The notes beneath the pieces are model-generated. The model saw nothing but the letters and a program-made list of their open reading frames with translations, did not search any database and was not told the origin of the DNA. Made by a program: the position numbers and the translations under genes. A stretch of DNA of 7,805 nucleotides from Candidatus Borrarchaeota archaeon (GTDB lineage Archaea > Asgardarchaeota > Sifarchaeia > Borrarchaeales > Borrarchaeaceae): assembly GCA_016840645.1 (NCBI GenBank), contig JAEORY010000173.1, positions 1 through 7,805 on the forward strand, read 5' to 3'. Below are positions 5,262 through 7,805 of this stretch, one piece after another. Position 1 is the first letter of the stretch. Each line of letters opens with the position of its first letter.

Positions 5262-6248
5262 TCAACTATCCTTTTGGAGTTTGCAAATAAAAAACCCTTC
5301 AGTTCCATCTTTATGAGGATAAAATCTTCGCGCTTCTTTGATTGAAGGATGAAGCGTTTCATCGAATATTACATCAGTAAAAGCAGGGGATCCTCTATTA
5401 AAATCCATCTTTTTAACATGAATATGTTCATTCTTGAGTGCGTGATCTATCACAAACTCATTTTCTTCGGGTGCTATTGCGCAGGTTGAATATACAAGTT
5501 GTCCTCCTGGTTTTAAGCATCGAATAGCAGCAGTCATTAGTTCTTTTTGTAATTCGGAGAGATACAATATATCTTTTAATTCACGACTTGTCTTTCGTTT
5601 AGGATCACGAGGAATAAGTCCTTCACCAGTACATGGTGCGTCCAATAATACTTTATCAACTTTTAACCCAAGATCAGATATCTGACAACCATCCATGCGA
5701 ATAGTCAATGCATTGTATACACCACATCGAGATAAGTTTGATCGAAGGCTTTTGATACGTCTCCGATTAATGTCTATTGCGACAATGATTCCTGTATTTT
5801 CCATAAATTGGGCTATTTGTGTCGTTTTTCCCCCTGGTGCAGCAGCTAAATCGAGTATTATTTCGCCTGGTTTTGGATCAAGAACCTGAACTGGTATCAT
5901 AGAGGCTTCGGATTGTAGAAAATAGAATCCTAGAAGATATTCATTAGTCGCTCCTAAAGGAAACGGGGTTTTAAAAACTCTGTAACCGTATGAGATACCA
6001 GAAAGTTTCTCAATTTTCTCAAGAACAAATCCTTTTTTGGTAAACAAATTAACAAAATCTTCTTCACTAATGCGGAGTGTATTACACCGCAAAGACGGTA
6101 TTAACATTTTCTCATTTGCTTCAAGAAATTCAACAGTTTCTTCTTTTCCAAACAATATAAGATATCGTTTAATCATATATGGTCGATATCCATATTTTTC
6201 AGCAAGTTCTTCAGCTAGATTATCGTCATTGGACAAATGAATATACAT
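5262..6248 (-). CDS. NSUN/Nop2-family tRNA/rRNA cytosine-C5 methyltransferase
   Basis: An S-adenosylmethionine-dependent enzyme that methylates carbon 5 of cytosine in tRNA or rRNA. The 328 residues contain an N-terminal RNA-binding segment (AEKYGYRPYMIKRY onward, with the family's SLRCNTLRIS block) and a Rossmann methylase domain. Motif I is DLAAAPGGKTT (from 133), an acidic ribose-binding residue lies in AIDINRRR, motif IV is DAPCTGEG with Cys206, and motif VI is STCAIAPEENE with Cys256. The motif VI cysteine is the expected nucleophile and the motif IV cysteine aids product release; both are present. The ending RRFYPHKDGTEGFFICKLQK is typical. It has no fused PUA domain; the next gene supplies one. 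The start is chosen as the ATG at 6248; an in-frame TTG lies two codons upstream and neither has a good ribosome site. The target position, for instance C48/C49 of tRNA as in archaeal Trm4, or rRNA as in Nop2, cannot be read from sequence. Confidence 0.94.
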   Translation of the reverse strand: MYIHLSNDDNLAEELAEKYGYRPYMIKRYLILFGKEETVEFLEANEKMLIPSLRCNTLRISEEDFVNLFTKKGFVLEKIEKLSGISYGYRVFKTPFPLGATNEYLLGFYFLQSEASMIPVQVLDPKPGEIILDLAAAPGGKTTQIAQFMENTGIIVAIDINRRRIKSLRSNLSRCGVYNALTIRMDGCQISDLGLKVDKVLLDAPCTGEGLIPRDPKRKTSRELKDILYLSELQKELMTAAIRCLKPGGQLVYSTCAIAPEENEFVIDHALKNEHIHVKKMDFNRGSPAFTDVIFDETLHPSIKEARRFYPHKDGTEGFFICKLQKDS

Positions 6249-6295
6249 CCTCAAAGAAAATTAACTCAGAATTAAATTAACTTAGATTACTTCTG

Positions 6296-6303
6296 AATTA
6301 TAG
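6296..6303 (-). promoter_or_regulatory. TATA-like element of the NSUN-NIP7-FKBP unit
   Basis: The minus strand reads CTATAATT about 48 bases before the ATG. A start about 25 bases downstream would give a leader of roughly 25 bases. A second AT-rich stretch (ttaatttaatt, near 6271-6281) would give a nearly leaderless transcript, which would suit the missing ribosome site. The choice cannot be made by eye. Confidence 0.3.
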
Positions 6304-6314
6304 AAAAAGAGAGA

Positions 6315-6360
6315 CAAAAATAAAAAAGTAACGCAGTATCCAAAAAGGCATAAAACTGCG
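6315..6360 (-). terminator. hairpin plus T-tract terminator after the PDZ gene
   Basis: On the minus strand, CGCAGT and ACTGCG (6355-6360 and 6332-6337) form a six-base stem with a 17-base loop, starting six bases after the PDZ stop codon. A T-rich tract (6315-6330, with runs of six and five T) follows directly. The arrangement fits an intrinsic terminator that separates the desulforedoxin-PDZ unit from the NSUN unit on the same strand. Confidence 0.55.
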
Positions 6361-6366
6361 CATAGC

Positions 6367-6582
6367 TTAGGGCATTGCTTCCAGAGTTACTGAGAGAGTT
6401 CGCTTTTGAGCTTGTCGAAGAATCACTACTTCCACTTTGTCTCCAGGCTGTCTCTTATGAATCTCTGCAACTAACGCTTCAGCTGTAATCACTTCTGTAC
6501 CCTCAAATTCGAGAATTATGTCCCCAGGAATCATTCCTGCTTTGTTTGCAGGGCTTCCTTGACCTACTTGCACAACAAACAC
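6367..6582 (-). CDS. truncated HtrA-type PDZ domain protein
   Basis: The 71 residues match the C-terminal PDZ domain of HtrA/DegP-type serine proteases: a strand VFVVQV, the GSPANKAG turn, the GMIPGDIILEFEG block, a helix (AEALVAEIHKRQ), PGDKVEVVILR and a final TLSVTLE strand. No protease domain is present. The domain also lacks its first strand and the carboxylate-binding loop, because an in-frame TAA sits eight codons before the GTG used here. The codons between them (GRPTEKG) still look like the normal PDZ lead-in, so a longer protein was cut in the past. A Shine-Dalgarno-like aagggagg (6598-6605) lies 15 bases before the GTG, farther than usual. The frame is otherwise intact. It could be a small expressed PDZ adaptor, but a remnant of a lost htrA gene is at least as likely. 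It follows desulforedoxin by 47 bases. Confidence 0.55.
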   Translation of the reverse strand: MFVVQVGQGSPANKAGMIPGDIILEFEGTEVITAEALVAEIHKRQPGDKVEVVILRQAQKRTLSVTLEAMP

Positions 6583-6629
6583 TCCTTTTTCTGTGGGCCT
6601 CCCTTAAGGATTTTTCAGGTCAAAGATAA

Positions 6630-6743
6630 TTATTGTAAAACCATATCTTGACCACAACAGACGAGCGTTCCAACTCCTGACTCTAGTACTTGTACTTTAT
6701 TTCCGCAAATCTCACAAAGATATTCCTCATTTACATTCGTCAT
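6630..6743 (-). CDS. dsr: desulforedoxin
   Basis: A 37-residue protein, short enough to be missed by normal gene calling. It matches desulforedoxin, a tiny homodimeric rubredoxin-like protein that binds one iron per chain through four cysteines and also occurs as the N-terminal domain of desulfoferrodoxin. The ligands are Cys10 and Cys13 (CEICG) and the adjacent pair Cys29-Cys30 (LVCCG), with the same spacing as the Desulfovibrio gigas protein. Some 22 of 36 positions agree with my memory of that sequence, including GTLVCCG and DMV near the C-terminus. A very strong aaaggaggt (6750-6758) lies six bases before the ATG. No superoxide reductase domain follows: the stop comes right after the Dx module. 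It is divergent from the CDF gene and upstream of the PDZ fragment. Likely role: electron transfer in oxygen or superoxide defence. Confidence 0.88.
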   Translation of the reverse strand: MTNVNEEYLCEICGNKVQVLESGVGTLVCCGQDMVLQ

Positions 6744-6749
6744 ATGTTT

Positions 6750-6758
6750 ACCTCCTTT
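6750..6758 (-). promoter_or_regulatory. strong Shine-Dalgarno of desulforedoxin
   Basis: The minus strand reads aaaggaggt, six bases before the ATG at 6743. It is the longest match to the 16S rRNA 3' end in the window and is the main evidence that this 37-codon frame is a real, well-translated gene. Confidence 0.8.
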
Positions 6759-6761
6759 AAT

Positions 6762-6787
6762 ATCATTCAAATTGACATACAAATGAT
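6762..6787. repeat. short inverted repeat before desulforedoxin
   Basis: atcatt (6762-6767) and aatgat (6782-6787) are perfect inverted copies with a 14-base spacer, right upstream of the desulforedoxin ribosome site. In RNA this would be a weak stem; as DNA it could be an operator. The arms are short and AT-rich. Confidence 0.3.
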
Positions 6788-6808
6788 TTTGGCTGAAACA
6801 TTCTGAAT

Positions 6809-6860
6809 AAACCTTTTTTTGTACTCTTTTCTTATATCTTTTAAGAAAGAGGAAAGGTTT
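6809..6860. repeat. long imperfect inverted repeat in the dsr/CDF divergent region
   Basis: Outer arms AAACCTTT (6809-6816) and AAAGGTTT (6853-6860) pair perfectly. Inside them CTCTTTTCTTA (6824-6834) pairs with TAAGAAAGAG (6842-6851) with one bulged T, leaving a seven-base loop. About 18 pairs form in total, with a seven-base bulge on the left arm. The inner part holds a TATA-like cttatatc (6831-6838). It sits 45 bases before the CDF start and 65 bases before the desulforedoxin start, so it may be a shared operator, or structure in a leader. Confidence 0.5.
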
Positions 6861-6905
6861 TAAAAAAAATAAAGAGACAACAGAGATATACAGGGAAGAA
6901 TTAAA

Positions 6906-7787
6906 ATGTTTGACCGCTATCGGGCCATTAAGAAGACACTCATTATTATTTTAATTGCAAATCTTTCTGTAGCGCTTTCCAAGGGTATATATGGTCTCAC
7001 AACGAACTCTCTTAGCCTGATCGCTGACGCCTTACATTCTCTCTTTGATGCAAGTTCCAACATAATAGGGCTGATTGGGATTAGACTGGCTACAAAACCG
7101 GCTGATACCGAACATCCCTATGGACACTGGAAATATGAAACGGTTGCTGCTATAGTAATTGCTGCCATGATCTTTTTGACAGGCATTGAAATTATCGAGT
7201 CAGCTATAGAACGATTTATGACTCCCCAAACACCAAGCGTTGACGTTTTCAGTTTTATCATTGTCATAGGCACTATAATCATAAATTTCATTTCTACCCT
7301 GTATGAGGAAAGAAAAGGGAAGGCCCTTGACAGTTCAATCCTCATGGCGGATGCGCTTCATACAAGAAGTGATATTTTCGTTTCTGCATCTGTCCTTGTT
7401 AGTTTCACTGGAATCTTATTAGGATTTCCAATTGTAGATCCTATTGTGGCACTCTTTGTAGCCGCGATGATTTTTCATACAGGTATCGAGATTGCAAAAG
7501 AGAGCATTGAAGTCCTAGTAGATACTTCTGTTATGGATCCTTCAGAAATACAATCAATTGTAAACCAAATCGAAGGAGTTGTCGACAGCCATAAAATCAG
7601 GTCACGAGGACAACATAATGAAATCGCAATCGACCTTCATATAACGGTTGATCCAGAAATCTCTGTGCATGATGGGCATGACATAGCAGATAACGTAGAA
7701 AAAACCTTAATAGAAAAAGTTCCAGGTGTTCGTGATGTTACAGTTCATATAGGTCCTGCTGGCCATCCAGAATGCGAAGAATACTAA
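6906..7787 (+). CDS. cation diffusion facilitator (CDF) metal efflux transporter
   Basis: A membrane antiporter that exports divalent metal ions (zinc, iron, manganese, cadmium or cobalt) in exchange for protons. The 293 residues show six hydrophobic segments (about 10-30, 35-60, 78-97, 113-132, 147-172 and 176-194) and a cytoplasmic C-terminal domain (about 205-288) with the usual ferredoxin-like pattern ending in VTVHIGP. The transport site reads His44-x3-Asp48 in helix 2 (DALHSLFD) and His152-x3-Asp156 in helix 5 (DALHTRSD). The GHWKYE segment (73-78) after helix 2 is the family's conserved loop. Two His and two Asp favour zinc over the D-D/H-D type with wider range, but this is a family tendency. 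An aggga site (6892-6896) nine bases upstream supports the ATG. It is divergent from desulforedoxin and may share control with it. Confidence 0.95.
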   Translation: MFDRYRAIKKTLIIILIANLSVALSKGIYGLTTNSLSLIADALHSLFDASSNIIGLIGIRLATKPADTEHPYGHWKYETVAAIVIAAMIFLTGIEIIESAIERFMTPQTPSVDVFSFIIVIGTIIINFISTLYEERKGKALDSSILMADALHTRSDIFVSASVLVSFTGILLGFPIVDPIVALFVAAMIFHTGIEIAKESIEVLVDTSVMDPSEIQSIVNQIEGVVDSHKIRSRGQHNEIAIDLHITVDPEISVHDGHDIADNVEKTLIEKVPGVRDVTVHIGPAGHPECEEY

Positions 7788-7805
7788 TCGTTTGCGATTG
7801 GAATT

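Noticed and set aside
5258..5362. N-terminal extension of the NIP7 gene into NSUN
   Set aside because: The extension would overlap NSUN coding sequence, is low-complexity Lys/Phe-rich, and makes the protein longer than the family; the start at 5257 has its own aaaaggat site.
6607..6743. Upstream part of an htrA protease in another frame, making the PDZ a simple frameshift
   Set aside because: That DNA encodes desulforedoxin with a complete, recognisable sequence; no protease motif such as GNSGGP appears on the minus strand there.
7118..7345. Minus-strand 75-codon frame inside the transporter gene
   Set aside because: It is antisense to the conserved transmembrane coding region and has no family likeness or ribosome site.
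1..7805. CRISPR array, insertion sequence, tRNA or rRNA
   Set aside because: No regularly spaced direct repeats, no transposase-like frame, and no tRNA T-arm or rRNA signature was seen on either strand.

Overview
The window reads as chromosomal DNA of an AT-rich archaeon. The archaeal markers are a 20S proteasome beta subunit, sn-glycerol-1-phosphate dehydrogenase (the enzyme that sets archaeal membrane-lipid stereochemistry), a UPF0179 protein, an FKBP26-type prolyl isomerase with the archaeal C-terminal domain, and a NIP7-family PUA protein beside an NSUN-type RNA methylase. The gene set looks euryarchaeal or euryarchaeal-like (the proteasome subunit resembles that of Thermoplasma), but an Asgard or other lineage cannot be excluded from this window. 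Several genes have clear Shine-Dalgarno sequences. Three genes have a bacterial flavour: a TusA-like protein, an Fpg/Nei DNA glycosylase and a 37-residue desulforedoxin. The desulforedoxin, with sulfur-carrier chemistry nearby, hints at an anaerobic or microaerophilic life.

Layout. 162-773 (-) is the proteasome beta subunit, whose propeptide is reduced to the initiator Met. A 313-base divergent intergenic region separates it from a TusA-like sulfur carrier (1087-1323, +). An Fpg/Nei glycosylase follows (1354-2196, -). A 257-base divergent region with two separate inverted repeats leads to a two-gene unit, egsA-UPF0179 (2454-4007, +). This converges on, and overlaps by 16 bases, a minus-strand three-gene unit transcribed as NSUN methylase, then NIP7, then FKBP (6248 down to 3992). 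Upstream of that lie a hairpin/T-tract terminator, a truncated HtrA-type PDZ domain (6367-6582, -) and a desulforedoxin gene (6630-6743, -) too short for ordinary ORF calling. A divergent intergenic region with a long imperfect inverted repeat precedes a CDF cation efflux transporter (6906-7787, +).

How the genes fit together. Most are housekeeping: protein turnover, lipid backbone synthesis, RNA modification and ribosome assembly, and protein folding. NSUN and NIP7 sit 4 bases apart, matching the known partnership of Nop2 and Nip7 in eukaryotic large-subunit assembly. The points most worth a second look are the propeptide-less proteasome subunit, the duplicated four-cysteine module in UPF0179, the free-standing desulforedoxin beside a headless PDZ domain, the archaeal Fpg, and the inverted repeats in the divergent promoters. 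I found no mobile element, CRISPR array, rRNA or tRNA, and no clear new multi-gene defence or metabolic system.
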